Assembly: GCF_923079645.1 (NCBI RefSeq)
Contig: NZ_CAKLPY010000005.1
Coordinates: 55,892-119,891, forward strand
DNA length: 64,000 nt
From: Emticicia aquatica
Lineage (GTDB): Bacteria; Bacteroidota; Bacteroidia; Cytophagales; Spirosomataceae
Direction: 5' to 3'
Position numbers and translations under genes: made by a program. Below the pieces are notes generated by a model. It saw nothing but the letters and a program-made list of their open reading frames with translations. It was not told where the DNA came from and did no database searches. Each line of letters begins with the position of its first letter. Within the stretch, counting starts at the first letter, position 1. Shown here piece after piece: positions 1-9,075 of this stretch.

Positions 1-1
1 G

Positions 2-1021
2 ATTATTAAGGTACTTGAACAAAATGATAGTCGCCCTATTTGGTTTTCTATTTGGGGTGGGTCTAATTGTCTAGCTCAAGCTTTGTGGAAAATTCAACAA
101 ACAAAGACTACTGAACAGGCTGAAAAATTATATCAAAAAATTCGGGTTTATACAATTTCAGACCAAGATGATTCAAATCCGTGGATTCGTAAGACATTCC
201 CAAATATTTTCTTTGTAGTAACACCTGGTTTTACTTATTCAAATGCAACTTGGCGAGGCATTAATGCCAAAGCAGATGGATTTAATAATGATGTGATTTC
301 AAATCAATGGCTTTCTGAAAATATTCAACAATGGCATTCAATTTTGGGAACAAAATACCCTGATGTTGCTTATGGTATGGAAGGTGATTCTCCCTCTTTT
401 ATGGGTTTGATTCCTAATGGATTAAACGATTCAGCGAATCCTAACTTTGGAGGTTGGGGAGGACGATATGAGTTTTACAAACCTAATTTTGAAGAACCCA
501 AACCAAATCCATATACAAAAGTTTTACAAAAAGAAGAACCCGAAATTCGACCAATTTGGACGAACGCCAAGGATTCAATTGTTTCTAGTATTGACAAAAA
601 AAGTTATATTGGAAATTTAGAAACGATTTTACGATGGAGAGAAGATTTTCAAAACGATTTTGCCGCACGCATGGATTGGACTCATAAAAGTTTTAGCGAA
701 GCTAATCATCCTCCTGTGCCAAAATTAAATCATTCTGATAAAATTACCGTCAAGTCTAGTGAACAGTTTTTCTTAGATGCAAAAGGAACAACCGACCCCG
801 ATGGTGACGCTCTGAGTTATTTTTGGATGCAGTACCGTGAAGCAGGCACTTACAATGGTAATATTAGTTTTAGGCCTTATGCTTCAAATATGTATCGAGT
901 TCCATTTTCCGCTCCAAAGGTAGATTCACCCCAAACAATACATTTTATATTAAAAGTGTCTGATAAAGGTAAACCCGCCCTAACAAGGTATAAACGTGTG
1001 ATTGTAACTGTTTTACCCTAA
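2..1021 (+). CDS. DUF1593 / Sde182-like secreted protein, C-terminal part (5' end outside window)
   Basis: The frame is open from the first bases of the window, so the gene starts upstream; the internal TTG at 83 is not a credible start. The readable 339 codons resemble the Sde182 family: a nucleoside-hydrolase-like domain (RPIWFSIWGG, AQALWKI, ISDQDDSNPWIR) followed by the Sde182 C-terminal beta domain (about the last 100 residues, NHPPVP...DPDGDALSYFW). In this family the protein was first described as cellulose-binding and is usually secreted; the catalytic role is unproven. It lies convergent to the xylanase gene, separated by a double hairpin. Its place beside an arabinoxylan locus fits a role on plant polysaccharide, but that is inference. 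Confidence 0.8.
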   Translation: MIKVLEQNDSRPIWFSIWGGSNCLAQALWKIQQTKTTEQAEKLYQKIRVYTISDQDDSNPWIRKTFPNIFFVVTPGFTYSNATWRGINAKADGFNNDVISNQWLSENIQQWHSILGTKYPDVAYGMEGDSPSFMGLIPNGLNDSANPNFGGWGGRYEFYKPNFEEPKPNPYTKVLQKEEPEIRPIWTNAKDSIVSSIDKKSYIGNLETILRWREDFQNDFAARMDWTHKSFSEANHPPVPKLNHSDKITVKSSEQFFLDAKGTTDPDGDALSYFWMQYREAGTYNGNISFRPYASNMYRVPFSAPKVDSPQTIHFILKVSDKGKPALTRYKRVIVTVLP

Positions 1022-1099
1022 TACTGTTTTGTATATACTTATCTGATGAAATAGTAAAATATTTATACTTTGTTTTATATACAACAATAATATACAAAC

Positions 1100-1195
1100 T
1101 AATGGCAAAAAATAGACTTTAAACAAAAAGATTAAAGTCTATTTTTTGCCATTAATAAAGTCCAATCAAACGGACGTTTGATTGGACTTTATTAA
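1100..1195. terminator. Two back-to-back perfect hairpins between convergent genes
   Basis: The first hairpin has 23-bp perfect arms (1100-1122 and 1132-1154, 9-nt loop). The second has 22-bp arms (about 1152-1173 and 1174-1195, the innermost pairs being a tight turn). They touch each other at 1152-1154. They sit between the plus-strand gene ending at 1021 and the minus-strand xylanase ending at 1295, so a bidirectional terminator is the simplest reading. The rest of the 273-bp gap is AT-rich without other structure I can see. Confidence 0.7.
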
Positions 1196-1294
1196 GCAGG
1201 GTTTTTGGCTAAATAGGGGATGGCAACATTTTGTTTGAATTACATTTCATCAAACAATAAGATGAAGTGTAAAAAGTTTTTGCCAACTATTGGT

Positions 1295-2410
1295 TTATTT
1301 TTTTAGAGCAATAACTTTATAAAATGCAGGTTTTGGTTGGTTATTTCTGTCAAACAATAACGGATAGTTTGTACGACCTCTAACTGGCCAATTATTAAGC
1401 CAACTATTGGCATCGTTAACTCCCCAAAAAGTAACTCTTGTAATTTTATCTTTGTGTTTAAGGAATAATTTAAACAATGCTTCATAATCGTCGGCCAATT
1501 GTTGTTGGACATTTTCGGGCAAGCCATTTGGATAAGGATTCAATGCTGTGTTGTTCGTCATTCGTTGATTTATATCTGCTCCTTGAAAATCACGGGGTAA
1601 AACTTCAATATCTAATTCAGTAAACATTACTTTCAAGCCCAAATCAGCATATTGCAAAATACTTTCTTCAATTTCTTTCAATGGAATTTTGCCAACGTGC
1701 CAATGTCCTTGAATTCCAACCCCGTCAATTCTTACTCCCGCGTTCTGAATTTTCTTGATTAATGCAATACAGCCAGCACGTTTGGCGGGTTGTTCGTTGT
1801 TATAATCGTTGTAGTATAATTCAGTATTTGGACTTGCTTCTTGCGTTAAACGAAATGCTTCTGTTACAAAATCTTCGCCGAGATAAGTAAGAAAAACAGA
1901 TTTACGCATTGAGCCATCTTCGTTTAGTGCTTCATTTACAACATCCCACGAAAACACTTTTCCTTTATATCTTCCTGCAACCGTTTTGATATGATTTGTA
2001 AAAAAGGTATTTACAGAATCTTTGCTATGAATATTTCGCATAAAGCTCGGCAATTGACTATGCCAGATGAGCGTATGCCCATTGATTTTCATAGAATGTT
2101 TTTTTCCATATTCAATTAGTTTATCAGCTATCTCAAAATTATATTCGCCCCATTTAGGTTGTAAAATGGCTGACTTCATGACGTTTTCAGGGGTCGCCAT
2201 ATTAAATTGATGCGTAATAAATGCAGTTTGAGCAGGGTCTTTTTCTTCGATTTGTGCAGTATTTAGGGCAGTACCAATATTAAAAGCTTTTTTGAACGCC
2301 TTTTTTAAAGAAGGAATTTCTTGGTTTTCAACTGATTGATTCAAAACATTAAAGTTTGAAAAAAGAAAAGCGGCACAGATGGTTTTCATTAACAAATAAT
2401 ACTTTTTCAT
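1295..2410 (-). CDS. Endo-1,4-beta-xylanase, glycoside hydrolase family 10
   Basis: This 371-residue protein has an N-terminal hydrophobic signal segment and a single GH10 TIM barrel. Visible hallmarks are WHSQLP, the acid/base motif DVVNEAL (Glu160) and the nucleophile motif FTELDIEVL (Glu265). GH10 enzymes cut the beta-1,4-xylan backbone with retention. There is no carbohydrate-binding module and no T9SS tail, so it is probably periplasmic or surface-held. It follows the symporter gene but is separated from it by a strong hairpin (2491-2526), so it may be expressed less than araBAD or from its own promoter. No AraR-like operator is visible directly upstream. Confidence 0.93.
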   Translation of the reverse strand: MKKYYLLMKTICAAFLFSNFNVLNQSVENQEIPSLKKAFKKAFNIGTALNTAQIEEKDPAQTAFITHQFNMATPENVMKSAILQPKWGEYNFEIADKLIEYGKKHSMKINGHTLIWHSQLPSFMRNIHSKDSVNTFFTNHIKTVAGRYKGKVFSWDVVNEALNEDGSMRKSVFLTYLGEDFVTEAFRLTQEASPNTELYYNDYNNEQPAKRAGCIALIKKIQNAGVRIDGVGIQGHWHVGKIPLKEIEESILQYADLGLKVMFTELDIEVLPRDFQGADINQRMTNNTALNPYPNGLPENVQQQLADDYEALFKLFLKHKDKITRVTFWGVNDANSWLNNWPVRGRTNYPLLFDRNNQPKPAFYKVIALKK

Positions 2411-2490
2411 AATATTTCAGGGTTTTATTTAGTATTTAACTTGTACAAAATTTATCACAGTTTAGTTGTATTTTGTAAAAAGTAAAAAAC

Positions 2491-2526
2491 ATTTGGCCGT
2501 CAATTAAATGTAATTGACGGCCAAAT
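2491..2526 (-). terminator. Rho-independent-type hairpin after the symporter gene
   Basis: Perfect 16-bp arms (2491-2506 and 2511-2526) enclose a 4-nt loop. On the minus strand the stem is followed by GTTTTTTACTTTTTAC, a T-rich tract. It lies 50 bp after the stop of the SSS symporter gene and about 80 bp before the start of the xylanase gene. Confidence 0.75.
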
Positions 2527-2575
2527 TCTTTTATTTCCACTTAATAATATGATTGACGTAACTCAAAAGTGACTT

Positions 2576-4231
2576 TTACCAAAAAATCGTATATATCACA
2601 ATAAAAATGGCACACACAACTAATGCTCCAATGGCAAATGTAGTATCAACTTTAAACCATTTCTTATCAACCTCAAAAGCATTTGGTTGGTCTTTGCCCT
2701 TGCCTTCAATCAAGCTGAGTATGATGTGAACCAAAGAACAGATCCAAAAAACAACACCCATACGATTCATAAAAGGGAAATCAGGATATACATTAGCGAT
2801 GATTGCAGAAAGCACGATACTTAATACGGCGGCAGCCAACGCTCCATTGGCGGTTGCTTTTTTCCAGAAAAATCCAAGCAAGAAAATACTCAAAATACCT
2901 GGTGAAATATAACCTGTATAAACTTGGATGTATTCGAATGCCTGACCGAAATTAGCTAAAAGTGGACTTACAATCAACGCAATAATAAATGCAATGACGA
3001 TAGCCACTCGACCAGTCCAAACGGTTTGTTTTTCAGAAAGGTTTTTATTGAAAAATTTTTGATGAATATCTAACACATAAATCGTTGAAATACTATTGGC
3101 TTTTCCTGCCAATGAGGCAACGATTGCAGCCGTAAGTGCCGCAAACGCCAAGCCTTTCAAGCCAACGGGTAAAAGATTAAGCAATACTGGATAAGCATTA
3201 TCAGGTCTTACAATTCCATTTTGAGTGATTCCATTTACGATAGAAGCATCAGCATTTTCTTGGAAAATTACATAAGCAGCCAAACCTGGTAGAACCACAA
3301 TAAATGGCATTAACATTTTCATGAAAGCGGCAAACAAAACACCTCGTCGAGCAGTCGTAATATCTGCACCTAAAGCACGTTGAGTCATATACTGATTACA
3401 CCCGAAGTAATTAAGATTATTGACCCACTGGCCGCCAATAATAAACATCATAATACCTGGCAATTGCTTATAGGCATCTATAAATCCACCCTTTCCATCA
3501 TGAACTTGATATTGGTTTGGCTTGAAAATCATGTGTAAATGGCTATCTGCTTTTTCTGCAATTAGGTTTAAACCTTCAAAAACTCCTGAGCCAGTTCCTA
3601 CTTTATTAGAAAGTAAATCGAGAGCCAAATAAGTTGTGGCTAAACCTCCAAAAATTAAACAAACCACCTGAATAACATCAGTGTAACCAATTACTTTCAT
3701 GCCTCCCAAGGTGATAATTACTGCAAAGATTGTCAAGAAAATAGCACAGGTCATAAAGCTAAAACCTGTCATTTTTTCTAAACTCAAACCTCCAAGATAA
3801 ATAATAGAAGTAAGGTTCACGAAAATATATAGAAAAAGCCAAAAGATAGCCATAATAGTAGCTAATCGCCCATCGTAGCGTTTGGCAAGAAATTGTGGCA
3901 TCGTGAAAATCTTATTGTTAAGATACATTGGCAAGAAATAAACCGCCACAATCAATAAAGAAACACCACCCAATAACTCATAAACTGAAATGGCAATACC
4001 TAATTGAAAGGCCTGTCCACTCATACCAATAAATTGTTCGGCTGAAATATTTGAAGCAATTATTGAGGCTCCAATTGCCCACCATGTAAGTGAACCTTCA
4101 GCCAAAAAAAAATCTTTACTATCAGCTGATTGCTTGCCTTTATTTTTGTAAATCCAATAACCGTAGGAAGATACGATAACAAAATAAACAAAGAAAATAG
4201 CATAATCAAGCCTTTCTAATCCAAGTGTCAT
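2576..4231 (-). CDS. SSS-family Na+/sugar symporter, probably for L-arabinose
   Basis: This 551-residue integral inner-membrane protein belongs to the sodium:solute symporter family (SLC5/SGLT-like), with about 13-14 hydrophobic segments. Typical SSS features are visible: the N-terminal helix beginning LDYAIFFVYF, the segment IGASIIASNISAEQFIGM that forms part of the substrate/Na+ site, and the conserved AALTAAIVASLAGKANS segment (Na+ site). Substrate cannot be read from sequence. Its position directly downstream of araB-araA-araD, 96 bp after araD and on the same strand, makes L-arabinose or an arabinose-containing oligosaccharide most likely. Gut Bacteroides arabinose operons have a comparable symporter. 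Confidence 0.88.
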   Translation of the reverse strand: MTLGLERLDYAIFFVYFVIVSSYGYWIYKNKGKQSADSKDFFLAEGSLTWWAIGASIIASNISAEQFIGMSGQAFQLGIAISVYELLGGVSLLIVAVYFLPMYLNNKIFTMPQFLAKRYDGRLATIMAIFWLFLYIFVNLTSIIYLGGLSLEKMTGFSFMTCAIFLTIFAVIITLGGMKVIGYTDVIQVVCLIFGGLATTYLALDLLSNKVGTGSGVFEGLNLIAEKADSHLHMIFKPNQYQVHDGKGGFIDAYKQLPGIMMFIIGGQWVNNLNYFGCNQYMTQRALGADITTARRGVLFAAFMKMLMPFIVVLPGLAAYVIFQENADASIVNGITQNGIVRPDNAYPVLLNLLPVGLKGLAFAALTAAIVASLAGKANSISTIYVLDIHQKFFNKNLSEKQTVWTGRVAIVIAFIIALIVSPLLANFGQAFEYIQVYTGYISPGILSIFLLGFFWKKATANGALAAAVLSIVLSAIIANVYPDFPFMNRMGVVFWICSLVHIILSLIEGKGKDQPNAFEVDKKWFKVDTTFAIGALVVCAIFIVIYTIFW

Positions 4232-4327
4232 TTGAGTTTTAGTTTAAATATTTAGGGTATGTTATAAATTTATTCTTGCTAAATTAGCTGTATCCATAAA
4301 AAAAATCATACTTTTTTTAATTAATTT

Positions 4328-5032
4328 TTAACAGCCTTGTCCATAATAGGCATTTTTGCCATGTTTACGCTCATAATGCTTCATTCGTAGCGTATCCTTT
4401 ATTCTTAGCGTATTTGGATTTATTTGAAGGGTCAACATCGCCATTTTGGCCACTTCTTCTAATACGGCTGCATTATAAACCGATTTTTCAGCATTTTTCC
4501 CCCAAGTAAATGGCCCATGATTTTGCAGTAAAACCATTTCTACTTCTTTGTGAGAAAGCTTTTTTTCGGCAAAACATTCAAAAATTTGATTTCCAGTTTC
4601 AAATTCATAATCACCATTAATCATTGCATCTGTTAGAACCGTCGCACACGGAATATCTTGGTGCGTATGGTCGGCATGAGTTGTGCCGAAAATAGGAATA
4701 TCCATACCAGCTTGAGCCCAAGCAACGGCATAAGTGCTGTGTGTGTGTGTGATACCGCCAATATCTTCCCAATTTTTGTACAACTGAGCATGAGTTTTGG
4801 TGTCGGAAGACGGTCGCATTTTTCCCTCGGCAACATTGGCATCATAATCCATAATTACCATGTCGGCCGGTTTTAGGATTTCGTAAGGCACACCGCTTGG
4901 TTTGATTGCAAAAACAGCTTTATTTCTATCAACTGTACTTACATTTCCGAAGGTAAATAATACCAAACCGAGTTTTGGAAGCATCATATTGGCTTCAAAG
5001 CACTCTTCTTGAAGTGTTTTATATTGGCTCAT
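4328..5032 (-). CDS. araD: L-ribulose-5-phosphate 4-epimerase
   Basis: At 234 residues this is close to the E. coli enzyme (231). It shows the class II aldolase/epimerase metal-site motifs HTHSTYAVAWAQ and HADHTH, plus the later histidine in LQNHGPFTWG. It converts L-ribulose-5-phosphate to D-xylulose-5-phosphate in the cytoplasm, the last step of arabinose breakdown before the pentose phosphate pathway. Its ATG overlaps the araA stop as ATGA (5029-5032), so the two are almost certainly translationally coupled. Confidence 0.95.
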   Translation of the reverse strand: MSQYKTLQEECFEANMMLPKLGLVLFTFGNVSTVDRNKAVFAIKPSGVPYEILKPADMVIMDYDANVAEGKMRPSSDTKTHAQLYKNWEDIGGITHTHSTYAVAWAQAGMDIPIFGTTHADHTHQDIPCATVLTDAMINGDYEFETGNQIFECFAEKKLSHKEVEMVLLQNHGPFTWGKNAEKSVYNAAVLEEVAKMAMLTLQINPNTLRIKDTLRMKHYERKHGKNAYYGQGC

Positions 5033-6519
5033 TTGTAGTAAATTTCATTCAATCTAAGGTCATTTTTCAAACCACGAATAGTGGTATCTTTATCAATAAT
5101 TACCAATTCTATATCGAGTAATTCGGCTAAATCCTCAATATATTCAGTTGTAAGATTTTGACTGTAAACAGTGTGGTGGGCTCCACCTGCCAAAATCCAT
5201 GCTTGCAAACCAATTTCCATGCTTGGTTGTGGTTTCCATAATGCACGAGCTGTTGGTAGTTTCGGGAAAGATTCGGTTACTTCAACGGCTTCTACTTCAT
5301 TGACTATCAGGCGGAAACGATTTCCTAAATCGACTAATGAAACATTCAACGCAGCTCCCGCCGAAGCATTAAACACCAAACGAACGGGGTCTTCTTTTCC
5401 GCCAATTCCAAGCGGGTGGACTTCACATTTTACATGATTTGAGGCAATAGTTGGGCAAATTTCAAGCATGTGCGAACCCAAAACCATCGAATTTGCAGGG
5501 TCGAAATGATAAGTATAATCTTCCATAAATGAGTTTCCACCTTTCATGCCGCTTGCCATCACTTTCATAATATGCACCATCGCCGACGTTTTCCAATCGC
5601 CCTCTCCACCATAGCCATAACCCGCAGCCATCATTCGTTGCGAACCAATTCCAGGAAGTTGACGCATTCCGTAAAGGTCTTCAAATGTATTTGTGTAAGC
5701 CGAAAAACCACCATCTTCCAAGAAGGCTTTCATGCCCAATTCAATGCGGGCAGCTTCGTATAATGAACTTCTTTTTTCTCCATTTTTAGTCAGAGATGGC
5801 ATTAAACTGTAAGTGTCTTCATATTCTTGCATGAGTTTTCCAATCTCAGCATCCGAAATTTGATGAATTACCTGCACCAAATCGCCAACGGCAAAAGTAT
5901 TTACCGAAAATCCAAACTTCATTTCTGCCGAAACTTTATCGCCATCAGTTACAGCCACTTGACGCATGTTATCGCCAAAACGGGCTACTTTCATAGTTTG
6001 TATTTTGTGTTTTGCAACCGCCACACGTGTCCAAACATTGATTTTTTCATGAACCGAACCCGATTCCCAATGCCCAACGACCACTTTGCGGTTCATTCGC
6101 ATCTTTGTCATAATATGCCCAAATTCACGGTCGCCATGAGCTGACTGATTAAGGTTCATGAAATCCATGTCAATATCATTGTATGGAATATCACGATTGA
6201 ATTGGGTATGTAAGTGTAAAATTGGTATTTGTAGGGCATTTAGACCACGAATCCACATTTTTGCTGGCGAAAAAGTGTGCATCCAAGTAATGATACCGAC
6301 ACAGTTTGAAGCGATATTAGCTTCTCTACAAATCGTCAGGATTTCATTTGGCGTTTTTACAACAGGTTTAAAAACAACTCTTACTGGTATTTGGGGCGAA
6401 TTATTGAAGAAATTGGCAATAACTTTGGAATGTTCATCAACCTGACGGAGCGTCTCTTCTCCGTACAAATGTTGGCTACCAGTTACGAACCAAACTTCAA
6501 ATTGTTTTAAATCAAGCAT
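5029..6519 (-). CDS. araA: L-arabinose isomerase
   Basis: This 496-residue cytoplasmic enzyme aligns over its full length with bacterial AraA (E. coli 500). The metal and active-site signatures are visible: GEGDWKTSAMVH and FMEDYTYHF (metal-binding glutamates), MVLGSHMLEICP and AGGAHHTVYS (metal and catalytic histidines). It interconverts L-arabinose and L-ribulose. The start codon at 6517-6519 lies inside the end of araB (8-bp overlap), and the end overlaps araD by 4 bp, so araB-araA-araD form one transcription unit. Confidence 0.96.
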   Translation of the reverse strand: MLDLKQFEVWFVTGSQHLYGEETLRQVDEHSKVIANFFNNSPQIPVRVVFKPVVKTPNEILTICREANIASNCVGIITWMHTFSPAKMWIRGLNALQIPILHLHTQFNRDIPYNDIDMDFMNLNQSAHGDREFGHIMTKMRMNRKVVVGHWESGSVHEKINVWTRVAVAKHKIQTMKVARFGDNMRQVAVTDGDKVSAEMKFGFSVNTFAVGDLVQVIHQISDAEIGKLMQEYEDTYSLMPSLTKNGEKRSSLYEAARIELGMKAFLEDGGFSAYTNTFEDLYGMRQLPGIGSQRMMAAGYGYGGEGDWKTSAMVHIMKVMASGMKGGNSFMEDYTYHFDPANSMVLGSHMLEICPTIASNHVKCEVHPLGIGGKEDPVRLVFNASAGAALNVSLVDLGNRFRLIVNEVEAVEVTESFPKLPTARALWKPQPSMEIGLQAWILAGGAHHTVYSQNLTTEYIEDLAELLDIELVIIDKDTTIRGLKNDLRLNEIYYK

Positions 6520-8149
6520 TGTTTTCGGTGTGTTTTCCTAATTTTTGATATTTTTCATATAATTTCTTGTAAACCTCAACGTATGTTGGCCTTGGTTCGT
6601 AGTGAGCATCGAAGCCCGAACCCATCGCTTTTTGTGCATCAAATAAATTTGCATGAACTCCTGCTGCAACTGAAGCATTCATTGCTGCACCCAAAGCACA
6701 GGCTTGGTCTGAACTTGCCACTTTTATTGGCATATTTAGCACATCAGACAGCGTTTGCATTACAAAAGGCGATTTTTTTGCAACGCCACCAATGGCAATT
6801 ACTTGTTTGATCGGCACACCTTCTTCAATGAATCTATTTACAATTGCTTTCGAGCCGAAAGCAGTTGCTTCTACAATCATTTTGAATATTTTGATGGCGT
6901 CCGTCCCTAAATTTAGTCCCATGAATGCCGCTTTAAGTTCGTGATTAGCATCGGGGGTTCTTCGGCCATTAATCCAATCGGTAGCTACTGGGTCATTTTC
7001 TGAAACGGGTAGGAGCGAAGCCTTTTCTGATAAATAAGGAATGAGCTTTTGTGATAATTCTTCGGCGGCTTTTTCGCCTAAAAGTTCACGCACAGGCTCA
7101 GTAATAACTCGCTGAAACCAAGCATAATAGTCTCCATAAGCCGATTGTCCAGCTTCCATACCAAGCATATTCGGAATAATAGAACCATCCACTTGCCCAC
7201 AAATTCCTTTGATGAGCAAATGACCAATTTCTTGGGTTGGTGCAATGAGCATATCGCAAGTTGAAGTTCCCATCACTCGCACAAAATCATAAGGTTCTAT
7301 TTCCGCTCCAACTGCACCCATGTGGCAATCAAAAGCTCCAACTCCGATTTCAACATTTGTAGAGAGCCCTAATTTCTTCGCCCAATCTGCTGCAATTTTA
7401 CCCATTGACTCATCCGAAGTATATGTATTTCTGAAAAGTCGTTCTCGTAAACCTTTTAAAAGTGGGTCAAGTGTTGTGAAAAACTCTTCCGATGGAAGCC
7501 CGTCAAATTCTTCGTGCCACATCGCCTTATGGCCTGCCGCACAGCGAGAACGTTTCATACGCAAAGGATTCGTATTTCCTGTCAATACCGCTGAAATCCA
7601 GTCGCAATGCTCTACCCACGAAAAAGCGTTTAATCGCACAGTTTCATCGACCCGAAGTGTGCGGAGAATTTTTGCCCAAAACCATTCGGAAGAATAAATT
7701 CCGCCTACATATTTTGTAAAATCTATCTCCCAACTATGAGCCAACCGATTTATTTCTTCGGCTTCAGCATTAGCGGTGTGGTCTTTCCAAAGAATAAACA
7801 TCCCATTTGGGTTTTCGGAAAATTCTGGAAGCAATGACAACGGCGTTCCGTTGGCATCAACAGCCACTGGAGTTGAACCAGTTGTATCAACTGAAATTCC
7901 GACAATTTTTTGCTTTACTTCTTCCGAAATATGTTGCAATGCACCTATGATTGACCCTTCAAGTCCTTCGAGATAATCGAGCGGATGTTGTCTGAACTGA
8001 GAAATTGATGGATTACAATAAAGTCCCTGTTTCCAACGCTCATAATAATGTACGGCAGTACCGATGTTTTCGCCAGTTTGGTTGTTTACTACCAACGCTC
8101 GCACCGAATCTGTTCCAAAATCTACACCTATTGTATATGTTGTTTTCAT
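6512..8149 (-). CDS. araB: Ribulokinase (FGGY family)
   Basis: About 545 residues, with the FGGY-kinase phosphate loop GVDFGTDSVRALVV at the N-terminus and C-terminal motifs MGTSTCDMLIAP, GQSAYGDYYAW and GGVAKKSPFVMQTLSD. It phosphorylates L-ribulose to L-ribulose-5-phosphate. The frame extends 8 codons upstream to 8173, but the ATG at 8147-8149 (MKTTYTIGVDFG) matches the family N-terminus. The longer start would also place coding sequence across the operator at 8156-8172. This is the first gene of araBAD-symporter; the 17-bp AraR-type palindrome sits only 6 bp before the start codon. Confidence 0.95.
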   Translation of the reverse strand: MKTTYTIGVDFGTDSVRALVVNNQTGENIGTAVHYYERWKQGLYCNPSISQFRQHPLDYLEGLEGSIIGALQHISEEVKQKIVGISVDTTGSTPVAVDANGTPLSLLPEFSENPNGMFILWKDHTANAEAEEINRLAHSWEIDFTKYVGGIYSSEWFWAKILRTLRVDETVRLNAFSWVEHCDWISAVLTGNTNPLRMKRSRCAAGHKAMWHEEFDGLPSEEFFTTLDPLLKGLRERLFRNTYTSDESMGKIAADWAKKLGLSTNVEIGVGAFDCHMGAVGAEIEPYDFVRVMGTSTCDMLIAPTQEIGHLLIKGICGQVDGSIIPNMLGMEAGQSAYGDYYAWFQRVITEPVRELLGEKAAEELSQKLIPYLSEKASLLPVSENDPVATDWINGRRTPDANHELKAAFMGLNLGTDAIKIFKMIVEATAFGSKAIVNRFIEEGVPIKQVIAIGGVAKKSPFVMQTLSDVLNMPIKVASSDQACALGAAMNASVAAGVHANLFDAQKAMGSGFDAHYEPRPTYVEVYKKLYEKYQKLGKHTENNA

Positions 8150-8155
8150 TTTAAT

Positions 8156-8172
8156 TGTGTCAAAATAACACA
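8156..8172. promoter_or_regulatory. AraR-type operator upstream of araB
   Basis: TGTGTCAAAATAACACA is a 17-bp inverted repeat (TGTGT-N7-ACACA) placed 6 bp before the araB ATG. It differs from the copy at 24805-24821 at a single position. A protein bound here would block transcription or translation start of araBAD. No convincing -33/-7 pair could be placed around it. Assignment to AraR is inference from the adjacent araR gene and the repeated occurrence. Confidence 0.72.
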
Positions 8173-8195
8173 TTTTGTTTTATGACTTATTATTC

Positions 8196-8227
8196 TTAGA
8201 AAAGCTTCAAGAATGCATCTTTTCTAA
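8196..8227 (-). terminator. Possible hairpin after araR
   Basis: Nine-bp perfect arms (8196-8204 and 8219-8227) enclose a 14-nt loop just after the araR stop on the minus strand. There is no clear T-tract, so this could be a weak terminator or a leader structure of the araB mRNA. Confidence 0.35.
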
Positions 8228-8234
8228 TTATTTT

Positions 8235-8933
8235 TTATCTCATTGAATCAGAAATAAAATAATGAAAGGCCTTAAATTGACTTTGATATTTTTCTTTATC
8301 TAGTTGATAAAGGATTGCCTTTTTGGTTGTTGAGTTCTGATTTTTTTCACCTGTATCTATCAAAAGATTGGTTGACAGAATTTTTCGACTAAAATTTCTT
8401 CTATCAAGTGGTGAATCGTAAATAGCTTCGTAAAGTTTTTGTAGTTGCGGAATTGTAAATTTTTCGGGTAAAAGTTCAAAACCAATTGGATGCAAAGCCG
8501 CTTTATATTGTAGCTCTTGCAATGCCAAATCAACCATTTTATTGTGGTCAAAAATCAAATTTGGTCTATTTTTTAGGTCAATCCAATAAGCATTTTGAGC
8601 TTTGGCCGAATCTTGGTTGTGTGCATGTATATTAATCAAGGCAAAAAAACAAATCGAAAGTGTACGTTCAACAGGGTCTCTATCAACTTTGCCAAAGGTT
8701 TTTATTTCTTCAAAATAAATATCTTTCAAACCTGTCAAATCATATAATATACGATTTGTTGCAACTTCTAGGTCTTCGTTTTGTTCCAAAAAACCACCCA
8801 TTAGAGACCATTTACCCTGCTCTGGTTCGAAATTTCTTTTAACTAAAAGTAGTTTAAGATCTTCGCCATCGAAGCCGAAAACGATACAATCGAGAGCTAC
8901 AAGTATTCGGGTTGAATGAGGGTATTTATTCAT
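8235..8933 (-). CDS. araR: NUDIX-fold transcriptional regulator of arabinose genes (AraR, Bacteroidota type)
   Basis: This 232-residue protein has an N-terminal NUDIX fold (about 8-145) and a C-terminal winged-helix DNA-binding part (about 155-225, FTIPQLQKLYEA, DRRNFSRKIL). The NUDIX box GX5EX7REUXEEXGU starts at Gly47 but is degraded: after Arg61 the catalytic glutamates are replaced (Ile62, Asp65, Leu66), so hydrolase activity is not expected. This architecture matches the AraR described in Bacteroides thetaiotaomicron, which binds L-arabinose and represses sugar genes. The gene lies between araB and the end of the hemicellulase operon, on the same strand as both. Confidence 0.9.
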   Translation of the reverse strand: MNKYPHSTRILVALDCIVFGFDGEDLKLLLVKRNFEPEQGKWSLMGGFLEQNEDLEVATNRILYDLTGLKDIYFEEIKTFGKVDRDPVERTLSICFFALINIHAHNQDSAKAQNAYWIDLKNRPNLIFDHNKMVDLALQELQYKAALHPIGFELLPEKFTIPQLQKLYEAIYDSPLDRRNFSRKILSTNLLIDTGEKNQNSTTKKAILYQLDKEKYQSQFKAFHYFISDSMR

Positions 8934-8947
8934 TTTCCAATGTTTTA

Positions 8948-8959
8948 CACAAATTTGTG
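8948..8959. promoter_or_regulatory. Perfect 12-bp palindrome just upstream of araR
   Basis: CACAAATTTGTG lies 14 bp before the araR start codon. It contains the same CACA/TGTG half-words as the TGTGT-N7-ACACA operators but in the opposite order and with shorter spacing. It directly follows a -7-like TAATATTTG on the minus strand. It could be a variant autoregulatory site or chance in AT-rich DNA. Confidence 0.35.
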
Positions 8960-8988
8960 CAAATATTACATTTACTATTTTTTTATTG

Positions 8989-9029
8989 AGTTTTATTCGA
9001 GAAAACCATTGATTTTCTCGAATAAAACT
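8989..9029 (-). terminator. Strong hairpin between the GH51 gene and araR
   Basis: Perfect 17-bp arms (8989-9005 and 9013-9029) enclose a 7-nt loop. On the minus strand it lies about 110 bp after the stop of the last hemicellulase gene and about 55 bp before araR. It can terminate the ten-gene operon. If araR is transcribed from beside the operator at 9076-9092, it would instead sit in the araR leader. The sequence after the stem is A-rich rather than T-rich. Confidence 0.55.
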
Positions 9030-9075
9030 ATCTTTAACCTAACATTAAATTTCAAAACTGAGTGCATTTACAAAT

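Noticed and set aside
83..85. TTG at 83 as the start of the first gene
   Set aside because: The same frame is open and clearly family-like (RPIWFSIWGG) from position 2, so the gene starts outside the window.
5171..7976. Several plus-strand open frames of 60-125 codons opposite araA and araB
   Set aside because: They are antisense shadows of highly conserved enzyme genes and have no independent support.
8150..8173. Longer araB start at 8173
   Set aside because: Family alignment begins at MKTTYTIGVDFG, and the extra codons overlap the conserved operator palindrome.
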